Positions 24,758 to 35,495 of a DNA stretch of 64,000 nt are shown here, piece by piece (position 1 is the first letter of the stretch; each line of letters opens with the position of its first letter). Under the pieces are notes generated by a model. The model was not told the origin of the DNA. It made no database searches and saw nothing but the letters and a program-made list of their open reading frames with translations. The position numbers and the translations under genes are program-made. The stretch is from Stenopsyche tienmushanensis. Lineage: Eukaryota; Arthropoda; Insecta; Trichoptera; Stenopsychidae. The stretch is from assembly GCA_008973525.1 (NCBI GenBank), contig WACJ01000525.1, positions 1,054,001 through 1,118,000 of the forward strand, read 5' to 3'.

Positions 24758-25735
24758 ATGGATGACTTTTTTGGCAAGAAGAAAGAAGTTGCACCTGTAT
24801 TGGATTTATCCAAAGTGACTATCAGTTCGCAGGAAGAATTTCGGAGGACTTTTGAAAAAGTGCCAGATTTTAAAATCAAACAAGAAAAGGTCAGCATGTT
24901 CGTTGTTTGATATAAAACTATGCATAGTAATTAATAATTACATTGATTTTCATTTTTATAATAGGTACGCTTGGAAGATATAAAAGTTAAAGACGGCGCT
25001 GATGAGCAGAAGTTCAAAATTCCTAAAAAAAGAATTTAGGTCGTATGAAAAATTGGGCACCAAAGGCTTTGAAGCGAAACAGTTCACGTTCATGGATCCC
25101 GTTCCAGTTGAGATGCAGTCTTTGAAATTGGAAGACTTGTATTCTGTTTCAATTGACTGGAAAATGCTTACATCAATAAGACCGAAGGCAAAAATTGATG
25201 AAGAATATTTTAGCAGGTACATTTTAATCGTTATATTTTGATATGTTAATTTATTATATGTTAATTTTTGGTATTTTCGTATTACAGACTCGTAGAATTA
25301 GGAAAATCAGAATTGAGAACATTAAATAGAGATAAGCGAGAGTTAATGATGAATACCGCAGTTAGAAGGACAAAGAATAGATCAGGCGTTGTTGAGACAC
25401 GAGTTATATCGTGTGCGGAATGCGGTGAAGAATTTTGTGATGGTAAATATATATTTTTAGGTTTAATAAATGTAATTACAAATGTATCTAATCGGAATAT
25501 ATTCTTAATACTAGGTAAATTGTGTTTGGTCAATAACTATGATAGTTTGGCAAGAGTACAAGTTGAACCTGAAAGAAAAATCATCAAGTCAACGTCGGGT
25601 AATCAAGAAGGAGGCAAACTAAGAAGAATTAAACGCCGTGTAAAAAGAAGGACGCGAAGCAAAAGCGCCGGTAATAAACAAAGCAACAAACCGAAGGGAA
25701 AATCTTCTGGTGCCAAAAGCGATACCGAGATATGA
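24758..25735 (+). CDS. unrecognised basic protein with four-cysteine motif
   Basis: Exons are 24758-24889, 24965-25216, 25288-25442 and 25515-25735; introns are only about 70-75 bp. The start is MDDFFGKKKEVAPVL, 211 bp after the CCDC66-like stop. The product is about 252 residues: an acidic/hydrophobic N-terminal half, then C170-X2-C173-X4-C178-X4-C183 (CAECGEEFCDGKLC, split by the last intron), then a strongly basic Arg/Lys/Ser tail. The cysteine spacing suggests a small zinc site, and the tail suggests a nuclear or nucleic-acid-binding protein. Exon 2 carries one extra A in the run 25,025-25,031: the frame KFKIPKK must step to EFRSYEKLG, and exon phases only close if one base is dropped. 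I do not recognise the family. Confidence 0.7.
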
Positions 25736-28700
25736 ATCGACTAATCCCCTTATAATACTACTTCAGATTCTAGTCATATCGATTCAATTGAAATTAAGTA
25801 TGTTGCTTTATATTTTGTAATCACACAAACACACTGAAATCACTTTGGCTGTAATCAATCTAAATTTGTGATAATTTGTATTAATTATCTACACTGCCTT
25901 TATGTAGACTATCTTCAAGTTATGGAAGCCTTAAATGAGACATTTTATTGGATAAATATGCAATAATAAGCTATATACTTCTCAAGTGATTATGATTACA
26001 ATTATCATAATTAAGATTTAAAATCATAAATGTATCATTTACGGCTTCTGGACTAATGTTTATTTATGACTATTTAACTTCAGCCAATCACATTTTTCAT
26101 AGTTATACTACTGCCATATTTAAAAATAATATTCAAATATGATCATTCAATGCATTGAGCATAAAACAGTGGCCATAAATGAAACCTTGACCCTCGACAT
26201 ACTGTTTTGCATATTAATGCCGTCTTTGCCATTCCTTTCCAAATACATATTATTAATATATTAACACTACTAATAGATCACCCACTCTTTGCTTCTTTGA
26301 GCACCATTTTACAATTAAAACATTTCTATCTACTATATCTTAATATGTGAAGTTGTACGATGGATCTAATCAAAATAGCGTTATAAAGTTTACTAAATAT
26401 ATAAATTGAATTCTTTTTAACGTGTTTAATCATATTTTTGTACAAATTGAACAACTGTAAATAAATGTCTACCTTTTGTAAACTTTCAAGTAGATGTTAA
26501 TAAAATAATTAGGATGTTGATAAAATCTGGTTTTATTAAAAATATAGCCCTTGTAATAACCATTTTTTATGAAAATTTATAGTGACTTTATTATTGTTAG
26601 AATAATAAAAAATGCAAAACATTATCAAGGTTGTCTGATTATCTTACATACAAAAATTAATATCTGTTTGTTCGTATGTAATGTGCTGCCATACCGTTCA
26701 TCAGATTGCGATAAAAATTCGTCCACTTATTGCTAAGGATTGCGCGAGTAACATAGGCATAGTCTAATATAATAAAAATAAATTGTTTGTTCGTATTTTA
26801 TGCGCTGCCATAATGTTCAATCGATTGCGATAAAACTTTGCCAACTTATTGTCTGCACTTTCTCAAATAATATAGGTATAGTACAATTAACTTACAGTAG
26901 ATCTTATATATAAATACCAATGTTTGTTTGAGGTTCGAAAGAAAACCCACCCAAAGTAAGGTAGAAGTTGCAGAATTAAAAAAGCACAAATATTTATAAA
27001 ACAATTTTTCACTATCCATAAAAATAACATGACACTTTCGTCGCCCAGCCTGAATTGATGTTGTTTCTCATAGGGCCCAAATTCATAACTTGGAGCGTAT
27101 ACAGAGAGAATAGAGATGCGATACTGTAACTTAGCTAATTACTCTTGTTATTGATTAAGCTAAGTAAAGCTCGATGGTAGCCACATCATGAAAAAGGGTA
27201 TTCTGAACAAACAAAGCTGTATTATATAGAAATGCTGTAATAAAGTTAAGATTCGTAAGCTGTTGTAGAAATACATTACAATCAGACGCTAGACTAGCCG
27301 AGACAAATTATCGACCGCTAGAAAGAATGTAAAAAAGGCTTCAACATATTATCCGTTATTGTCTAAAATCATCTAAAATGTATTTGAACTGTTTTATTGA
27401 ATACCTATGCGATATACTTTATATATATGTATATTTGCATGTGTTAATTCCATTAAATGCAAATAAAATAAATCGTATATAAGTCGAGGAAGAATACTTC
27501 ACCCAAATGCATGTGCGCGAAACACCTGTCACATGCATCTGGATGACGTGGCATTGTACGTGTTAAACCGATACAAAGCCAAATCCTTTTTTATGTAACA
27601 TAGTTAATCTAAATTTAATCACGTCAATATTCAAAAGATAACAGATAAGTGTTATTTTTTTCGTAGTAAATTAAATAAAAGAAGTCAAAATACTCAATTT
27701 TACATTACAAATGCTGGAGATAACAGCTGCATGAATACAAGGTCATTAAGATTACAATGTGTAATTTCATGTTTGGTAAGTATACGATTGCAATAATTAA
27801 AAAACAGATTGGATTTCATGAACCTTTATTGTGAGATGGTCCCTAACTGATATACACAATTTTGGCAAAATAAATTATCTGAATCCAATTAAATTACTAT
27901 TCAACTTCATATAACAGAAAATATCATATGAATAAAAATATATGATTTGTTTAATTGAACATTCTATTAGATTGAACATCTTTCAAAAATTTCAACAACA
28001 CTAATTCAAAATAAACGTATATATTTTATTTACACTTTGAATACGGATGTTGCACTAGTCGGACAAAATGTTCACTTTCAGTTTATGATCACACCGATAA
28101 TTCCACCAGAAATATAACGTATACGCATTCGCATAAGAGGCAAATTCGTGATAAAGGTACACATTTGATTAAAAAAATATTTAATCAATTCCTTGATTAT
28201 CCACATTGTATATCGGAAATGGTATCAAGATGAATTAAAATAAAACGTATTTTGTCATGATAGTAACAGTGAAAGCATATACAGCAGACTGCTCTATTTT
28301 TCGAAGTAATGTCCTATGCGCGTTTGATAAAATTTCCTCGATAAACACTCGCACTCTAGCAAAAAGTCAATACTTAAAAATATTAAGTAATTTTACTAAG
28401 ATTGTTAAAAAAGAATTCGTTAAATCATAAGTACAATAGGAAAACATACAATTCGTCCTTCAAATGTTCATTCAATCTATTTTAAAGTGGATAACCAAGA
28501 ATCCTAGTTCATAATTCATTTTTATACAAGCTTGACATGGAAGTTCTCGAGTATTGAATCTACAACTCAGTCATAAGAAACAAGCTGCATAAGAATATGT
28601 TTATCTGAAATACGACGTACCAATTCGACAATAATTTAAAGAATTAGTACTCACAACACTTCTAACAAATCTTATTAATTCCAAGTGCTTAAAACCCACT

Positions 28701-30644
28701 CCAGAATTCTAAGCTTAAAAAAAAGATTGTTACGATGATACAATAAATAATACCATCATGCTTCTTATAAAATTTTATGATAATATTTTCATCAAAAATA
28801 AGGGTTCATCATTTCGATTATTGTATCAAACAAACGTTTAAAATATCATTTTCACACGCAAATATTTTTAGAGCAATAAACTCAAAATTAATCCTTCAAT
28901 CCCAAAAATATATATTAACAAATTCTCATAGAACTTATCTTTAATAAGGAAAACAAAAAAAAACTTGATAACAGGGGAAAGCAGCTACTAGACTGCTCAT
29001 TGCACTTCATTCCATCAAATTATGACCATTCCCGGGAATCACACTAAAGAATTACATACATTTATTTTATTACTACCTTATTCTAAAATTTATATCTTAA
29101 AAAAATATAACAATAATAATCACATTGTAAAATCAAACAACAGACAACAAATGAGACAGGATTTTTTTTAAAAATAGGAATATGAATATATATTATTATA
29201 TCTTGATTGTTTTAAATTGATGTAAATATACCGATTTCTAAAATTTTATTTCTTATTACATATATAAAATTTTGGAGTAACAATATTTCGCAGGCGGCCT
29301 TAAAAAACCGTCGGCAAATTTATTTAGTCGTGGGAAAGAAAAAGCGGAAGACTACCGTCTATATACTACAATAGATCATTTCACAAAAATATATTAATTT
29401 GTTTATATTTTTTTTTCATTTTCAAATTTCGCCTTACATACAAACTTTACCACAATTAAATTTATTCACAGCAGTTCTGCACCGCATTGAAGAGTTACAA
29501 GATAAATGTCGTAATAATTGTCTATCCGTTATTGCCCTGTTATAACTCGAATATAAACATCTGTTCAAAAAATTAGTGTACTTTGAATTTGAAATGCGAT
29601 GCGATTATGAAAATTGAGGTAAAAGATACAATCACTCGATTTTTATAAGTTTACTCAGGTGCTTTGCGCGTCACGTGTTTACCGCTCAAAAATTTTTAAC
29701 ACGTTACGACAGTGGATTCATTAGGTCAATCAAGTAATCTTTTATTTTACAAATAGAAAAAAATATATATACGTATGTACATAAGCATATCAACCCAGTC
29801 CATATTACAAACCTAATAAACTAATAGATATCTGTCTTTTAAGGCTTTATACTTCATTGATCCATTTGGACGCAATTAAATGTTTTGCATTAACAAGGTT
29901 TCAACAATGAACATTGCAAGTTATACGATATTTTAAAATCTGCAGTTGAGTCAGTTTTGGCACAATTTCTCAAAAATAAACAAAAGCTTTAAAGAATTAA
30001 ACCATTTATTAAAATCATAAAAAAAAAATCAACAATGCAAACTGTTTTGACATACTTCTTTATTCTGCCGAAAACGATAGAAATCTAATCAAATGAATCA
30101 ATGAAATATATACAAAATAAACATTACCATCAAACAGTAAAAAATGTACATAATGAAATTATGGAACAAAGATAAACTATCAAATATGAAGAGAAAACAA
30201 TTTGTTTCGTTCCTACACCGTCAAGTGCTGTACCAGAATTCGTCATACATAAAATGAGAATAAATAAATAAATAAAAATAATAAATACTTTGTAAATTCC
30301 TGTTGTCGATATCACATATTTAGACAAACACATTTAGAATTCCATTACAAATAGGTAATAAAAAAATATTAGAATTTAACAAAAAAAAAAAAAAACATTG
30401 CTAAAATGATAACAAAAAAAATGGACAACAATTTTCTAGAAACAATATAAAACTGAGTAATTCAATTATATTAAAGCAAAAAGATTTAAAATCCAGTCCC
30501 TTTATTAGTGCCGGTATTCTGTAAAGTGGAATGCACATATTGACCAGTATTTCTAGGTCAGTTTGACTCATCTTGAAGCAGATTTATTGACCGGACGCAC
30601 GATAGCGGCCCATCGAGAACAGTCTAGCAGCTGCATACTGCGAT
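25736..30644. other. 4.9-kb gene-free AT-rich region
   Basis: It begins with the probable 3' UTR of the four-cysteine gene and ends at the 3' side of the metadherin-like gene. No exon-like frame is visible; only a short minus-strand frame near 30,130-30,333 occurs, without context. A diverged tandem repeat lies at 26,663-26,890. Confidence 0.5.
26663..26890 (+). repeat. two tandem 119-bp units of a dispersed repeat
   Basis: Two diverged copies of a unit start with gtttgttcgtat and contain gcgctgccata and gattgcgataaaa; matching positions are 119 bases apart. A third, inverted copy is at about 58,058-58,255. The class is unclear. Confidence 0.65.
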
Positions 30645-33549
30645 TCATTGGTCTTTACGTGGTTTCTTCTTTGCTTTTCTCGGAGCCTTTGCGTCTGTCC
30701 ATGCGTCTGAAATTATGACATTCCATGCTCAGCGTGAAAAATTCTATCCATCAGCCTATTAACCTTTCCCTTACGATGCTACGTATTTATATGACATTGC
30801 AAAACCCCCTATTTATTATATTTGTGTAGTAAATACACCATAGTAAAGGAAAGGTTAAATCATAATTGAAAGAATCATTACCTCCAGATTCTTCTACAGC
30901 TCCATTTTCGACAATGGGAACAGAGTCCACCTTTGCAGGCTCGTCCGATTCATCAGACGCCTGTTTCTTCAGATTCTTTTGTGGCCGCGGCGGCATTGGT
31001 TCAGACTATAAAGAGGAAAACACCGATCAATCATAACGAAATCGAAACAAAATGTTTCCATAAGGGCATCCGGTTATAATATAATACTTACACCTTCGGA
31101 AATCTTTTTTTCCTTTTTCTTTTTCTCCTTTATGTCGGGAGTGGCCGGCGCAGAGCTCACCGGAGTAATTTCACGTTTAACGGGAGTCTGTGATCGATCC
31201 CGCTTCTCAGCCTAAAATAACAAAATATTCGATTGTGAATAAATTAATGATTCAAAAGTGCGGTGATCGCAAAATTTAATTCATTAACATTAAAAAGATC
31301 CACAAAAATCAAACAAGATACATTTTGGAAGACTATCTTCTTTAATTTTAGTTTTTTTTAATTAATGCTTGTGTTAAAACTTCAGTCTTAATGGAAGACA
31401 TTTTTATAAAGCTTTTACCTCACTGAGAACTCGTTGCACTTCATTGATTTGGTCTTGCAACTCTTTTCCAATAGGAGTCATTTCGATCTTCTCAGGTGGT
31501 GGAGGGATTTTTCTCTCAACGGAGTTATTTTTTGGAGAATCATCTTTTTTGATCTCCTTACTCTTCTTCTTGTCTTTGACTGGACTACCGGGCTCATCCT
31601 TCTTTCGGTTTTTTTTGTCTGTCTTTTTTATAGAAGGTGCTTTCTCCCACTCACCGTCGTCGAAATCAGCCGGTTTCATGACGGCTTCCTTCTCTTTTTT
31701 GGGTGTCTTGACAGTCTCCTTCTTGGGAGTCTTTTTGGGTTCGACTGACTTGGCCTCGACATTTTTTTCTTTTGGTTTTTTATCTTCCTTAGATTTAGTG
31801 GGAGATTTTTTGGTCGGTTCTGAGACTTTCTTGGATTTTATTTCCGGCTCAAACACTGCCGCTTGTCCATTAGATGTTTTCTATAAAATAAAATATTAAA
31901 TGCTATTAAGTTAATACCACAATATAAAGTATCTTATCTCGAAAACTGGTTGTAAATAGTGAACAAACGAAATTGATCATTAAATGATAATTACATGTCA
32001 ATTATCTCACATTTGATGACTAAATACTGATTGGAAAAATAATTCAAAAATACACAAGCAATAAAGTTTATCTAAATATGCATAAAGTTCGTTGCTGAGT
32101 TGTCAATAATGGAAATCATCTAAATCATCGATATTTATCAGTGCTCCTTATAAATTTTTAACATTCTACATCGTCAGCGTAATATTACACGTCTTCAAAT
32201 ATAATTACTTAGCTCTGAACACAGGCAAATTCGATTTTTTCAATGATCTAAATTTGGCGCTGTTCAAATATTTACTGGGTGAATAAATTGCGCAAAACAC
32301 ATTCGTCTGGCGGGCAACAGCTGGGATACAGCGAAACCTCGAGAAATGGCAAATTGACACGCAATATTTCTTGAAGATGATATGTTTACAATGCATTTCT
32401 CTTATAATGGTTGATCAAACATGACATTTCAACGTCCATATGCTACTAATTAATATTTAAATGAAAGTGTTAAAACAAAGAGGTATTACCGATATACCTT
32501 GACCTATAAAAATATTACTTTATCACATTCTGATAATAAATAAAATAATTGAGGTATAATCGATAACAGATGTTTTAGTTATAGATCATCACTTTAAACA
32601 ACTAATGCGTGTCGATAAAATTAAATGAAAATATTTTATCAGTTGGAGTCGAAGGATCGTCAATAATCATTTCAATGAATGGAAAAATCATTTGACGCAT
32701 GGCAAGATGACATTCCACCTATTGATAATTATCATTAATATATCAACAATATGGATATTAATATTTTACTGCAAATAAAATTCAAAACTGATAAAATTGT
32801 TATATGTTCTAAAAAACACAGTCCTTGATATTTTATTCTGTTTCAATATGCACATCAATTATGTCGATATTTAAAACTGAATTATTAAATCCTGATAGTG
32901 ACTAGAATATTGTAATCTGAATGTTTTTTTGTACTAAATTGATAATAAGGAGAATCGACTTTGCACCTGTTTTCTTCAGGTTTTTAAGTAGTTTATAATT
33001 AGAAATTTACATTTAATTTGATTTTCGAATTGATAAAACTTTATTTATGTTTTTAGGTTAGATAGTAAGACACTCGAAAGTAAGTCTAATGAACTTCGAT
33101 GATAACGTGGATAGACTATAAAATGTAATTTTAAAAGTAAAAGGTAATATGTCGACTATCTCAGGTACCATCTGTTATCGTATTGTTTCTCAAGCGTACA
33201 ATCTGAATTGCATAATTGTGAAAGTTTAAGTGAGAGAAGGTGCAATAAATGGAGCGCGCGCGTTCGCGTGGAGCTCGAAGTTCGATGGCAACCTGATTCG
33301 CGGCTCCGGGAAAGGGGTCACGAGATATTAATAGGTTCAGTTAAAAATAACCTTGTCTTTGGGCTTCCGCTTCTTCGAGCGGCGGTCCTCCGTGGAGTCC
33401 TGGCGAGCCTTGGATAGGGCCTGCAGGTGCGGAGGCTCTGTGGCGGGTCCGAAGGCATAGGCCGAGACGAAGAAGGCTGCGGCTGCTACGACTGCGACGA
33501 CAATTGTAGGCAGCGCTAGCGCGCTAAGCGACACGCCTAGCACTTCCAT
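30645..33549 (-). CDS. metadherin/LYRIC-like single-pass membrane protein
   Basis: Five minus-strand exons: 33549-33352, 31880-31419, 31211-31092, 31005-30882 and 30706-30645, all phase-consistent, encode 321 residues. A hydrophobic segment at residues 7-32 is followed by lysine-rich sequence (RRSKKRKPKDKKTSNG), a tryptophan motif DFDDGEWEK near residue 144, more basic repeats, and the terminus DAWTDAKAPRKAKKKPRKDQ. Vertebrate metadherin (MTDH/AEG-1/LYRIC) has the same order: N-terminal membrane helix, KKKNRKK, EGAWE, and a tryptophan-containing basic C terminus. It is an ER/nuclear-envelope protein linked to SND1 and RNA binding; whether this insect protein does that is inference. I chose the ATG at 33,549; a longer GTG-started frame upstream has no ATG. 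Exon 1 is unusually GC-rich. Confidence 0.65.
30759..30858. mobile_element. complete 100-bp TTAA MITE, family B
   Basis: It runs from TTAACCTTTCCCTTACGATG to catagtaaaggaaaggttaa, with terminal inverted repeats and a TTAA at each edge. It sits in the last intron of the metadherin-like gene and is the cleanest copy of its family here. The TTAA edges suggest mobilisation by a piggyBac-type transposase. Confidence 0.8.
31881..33351. other. first intron of the metadherin-like gene
   Basis: This is AT-rich. I see no coding frame, RNA gene or transposon end in it. First introns often hold regulatory sequence but none is recognisable. Confidence 0.5.
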
Positions 33550-34652
33550 GTCGATGCCGAGTACAACACTGACCCGTAACTCGCGCCACCGACGGCCACT
33601 ACCGCCGACCACCGGCCACGCCGCCGTGACGTGGGACACCCGACGACGCACGGTCGCGTCCTAACACACCTCCGCTCGACCATTACCCGTTTCAATTACA
33701 ATGCGCTATCAAAACAACTCATTATTAATCCACAAATACAAATTATACACAATATCTAAAATATTGACACTATTTTTACGAAAAAATGTTCAATAAGCTT
33801 ACAATTATGAAAAAGAAAAAAGTATTCTTCCCAAAATTATTTAATTATTACATTTGTACTTAAATTGAAATTAATATAATTTAAGATGTTCGTTTTAATA
33901 ACAATAATAATAAAGCGGATCAAAGATTTTTTTATTCGTAGAGTATCACATTGTAGATGATTTTAAAAAAATATCAAATTTAATAAAACAAATATCATTT
34001 TTAAATGTGTATATTGAAATAGATTTTAAAAAGGGAAATATATAACCATCGATAAGATTTCATTTTCATAAATCATTTATGTATTAACACCTCTATCAGA
34101 ATTTATTTCACAAAATTAAAATACACCACTAGCTAATTTAAATGTTACATCGCAATAATTACACAGAAAAAAATCCAAGTAATCAATGACACTATCGAAA
34201 CATTAAATGGAGAAAGTTAAAAACTTTCACAATGATTTATAGGATATAATGAAAAATTATTACATTACAATTTAGAAAGTTTATAAAATATCCTGGAGAA
34301 ATATTCATAATATTTTAAATTATTATTTTCAAACTCAAGATGATATTTTTTGACACAAATTTAATAACAATTATGTATACATTATATTTCGAGAAGTATT
34401 AAAGCAAATTATTTATACAATATTTTATATCTCACGATTAATATAAAAACAACTATATGCTTATATTGTCAATTGAATGAAAATTTTAAAGACTTTTATC
34501 TTTAAATAATTTTAGCACCATTGCAATAAATCAGCTGAGGAACTATAGATTTTCGACCTGGCAACACCAATGCAATGTGTTTACAGTTCTAACCTATAAT
34601 AACTGTCATAGTGTGTGGTCTTTCTATGTTACGGACTTTATAAATCAACAAT
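33550..34652. promoter_or_regulatory. divergent promoter region, metadherin-like / C7orf50-like
   Basis: About 1.1 kb separates the two divergent start codons. The side next to the metadherin-like gene is GC-rich (33,550-33,680); the rest is AT-rich. No specific binding site can be named. Confidence 0.45.
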
Positions 34653-35348
34653 ATGAAAAAAGTGAAGCTACATAAAAATAAAACAGAAATTAACAGTGAA
34701 GCGCCAACCAAAAGGCATAAAAACAAGAGCGTTATTACCGAAGAGGAAAAGTCTCACATTGATAAACTTTCCATTCAAGACGATAATCCTGTAAGGCAGG
34801 ACAATAAAAAGAGAAAAAGGACCAAGAAAATGCAAGACGATAATATACCCGAAAACGACCCAGCGAACGACGAGGAAGGAGTTCCAAAGAAGAAATCCAA
34901 GAAGAAGAAAAAAACAGAAGATAATGCTGAAGGAGTAGCAGAGTCTAAAATGTCCAAGAGGGCGTTAAAACGTGAGAAACACGCACAGAGGCTTGCTGAA
35001 GCAGAAGCGGCAAGTCATAAAGCAGTTCAAATGCAGGCCCTTAGTTATCTCTCTCTATGGAAATTTAATAGGGCAGAATGGAAGTTCAACAAAGTTAAGC
35101 AAATATGGCTCTTCAAAAATAAATTCGACACAAACAAAATACCCGAAGAATTATGGCAGGCCTTCATCGAGTACTTTATGGCGTCATCTGGTAGCATTAA
35201 GAAATTGATTGTAGACGATTGTCAAAGCGTCATCGAAGAAATGGAAAAATGGATAGAAAAGAACGCCGATACCGAAAACCCAAAAGACAAACCTTCGAAT
35301 GTAATTTATAAGCGAGCACGAGATCTATTGCAAAATATAAACGGATAA
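34653..35348 (+). CDS. C7orf50-type WKF-domain protein
   Basis: A single exon encodes 231 residues. The first 125 are very basic and acidic in blocks (PKKKSKKKKK; KRALKREKHAQRLAEAEAA), as in nucleolar proteins. Residues about 128-200 form the WKF domain: LSYLSLWKFNRAEWKFNKVK followed by QIWLFKNKFDTNKIPEELW. This is the signature of the C7orf50 family (formerly DUF2373), found from yeast to human and linked to nucleolar ribosome biogenesis. The ATG lies in a good context, and stop and poly-A-like sequence (aataaa) follow directly. It converges on the thioredoxin gene, with stop codons 150 bp apart, so their 3' ends probably abut or overlap. Confidence 0.85.
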   Translation: MKKVKLHKNKTEINSEAPTKRHKNKSVITEEEKSHIDKLSIQDDNPVRQDNKKRKRTKKMQDDNIPENDPANDEEGVPKKKSKKKKKTEDNAEGVAESKMSKRALKREKHAQRLAEAEAASHKAVQMQALSYLSLWKFNRAEWKFNKVKQIWLFKNKFDTNKIPEELWQAFIEYFMASSGSIKKLIVDDCQSVIEEMEKWIEKNADTENPKDKPSNVIYKRARDLLQNING

Positions 35349-35495
35349 TAAATACTTTTAGAAATAAGCTGCATTTTTTATTTGTATATAAATGTTAACT
35401 AACAACGATTAACAATCACTTTAATACATAACACTATAAATTAACAGCACAATAAGTAAGGCAAAAAATCTTTATTCTTATAAATTAATTAATCT

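Noticed and set aside
31434..31899. Plus-strand Phe/Ser-rich frames of about 100-150 codons
   Set aside because: They are antisense to the lysine-rich metadherin-like exon; AAG/AAA repeats read as CTT/TTT on the other strand.
33550..33651. A 34-codon N-terminal extension of the metadherin-like protein
   Set aside because: It has no ATG in frame, only GTG, and is GC-rich 5' UTR; the ATG at 33,549 lies in a good context directly before the membrane helix.
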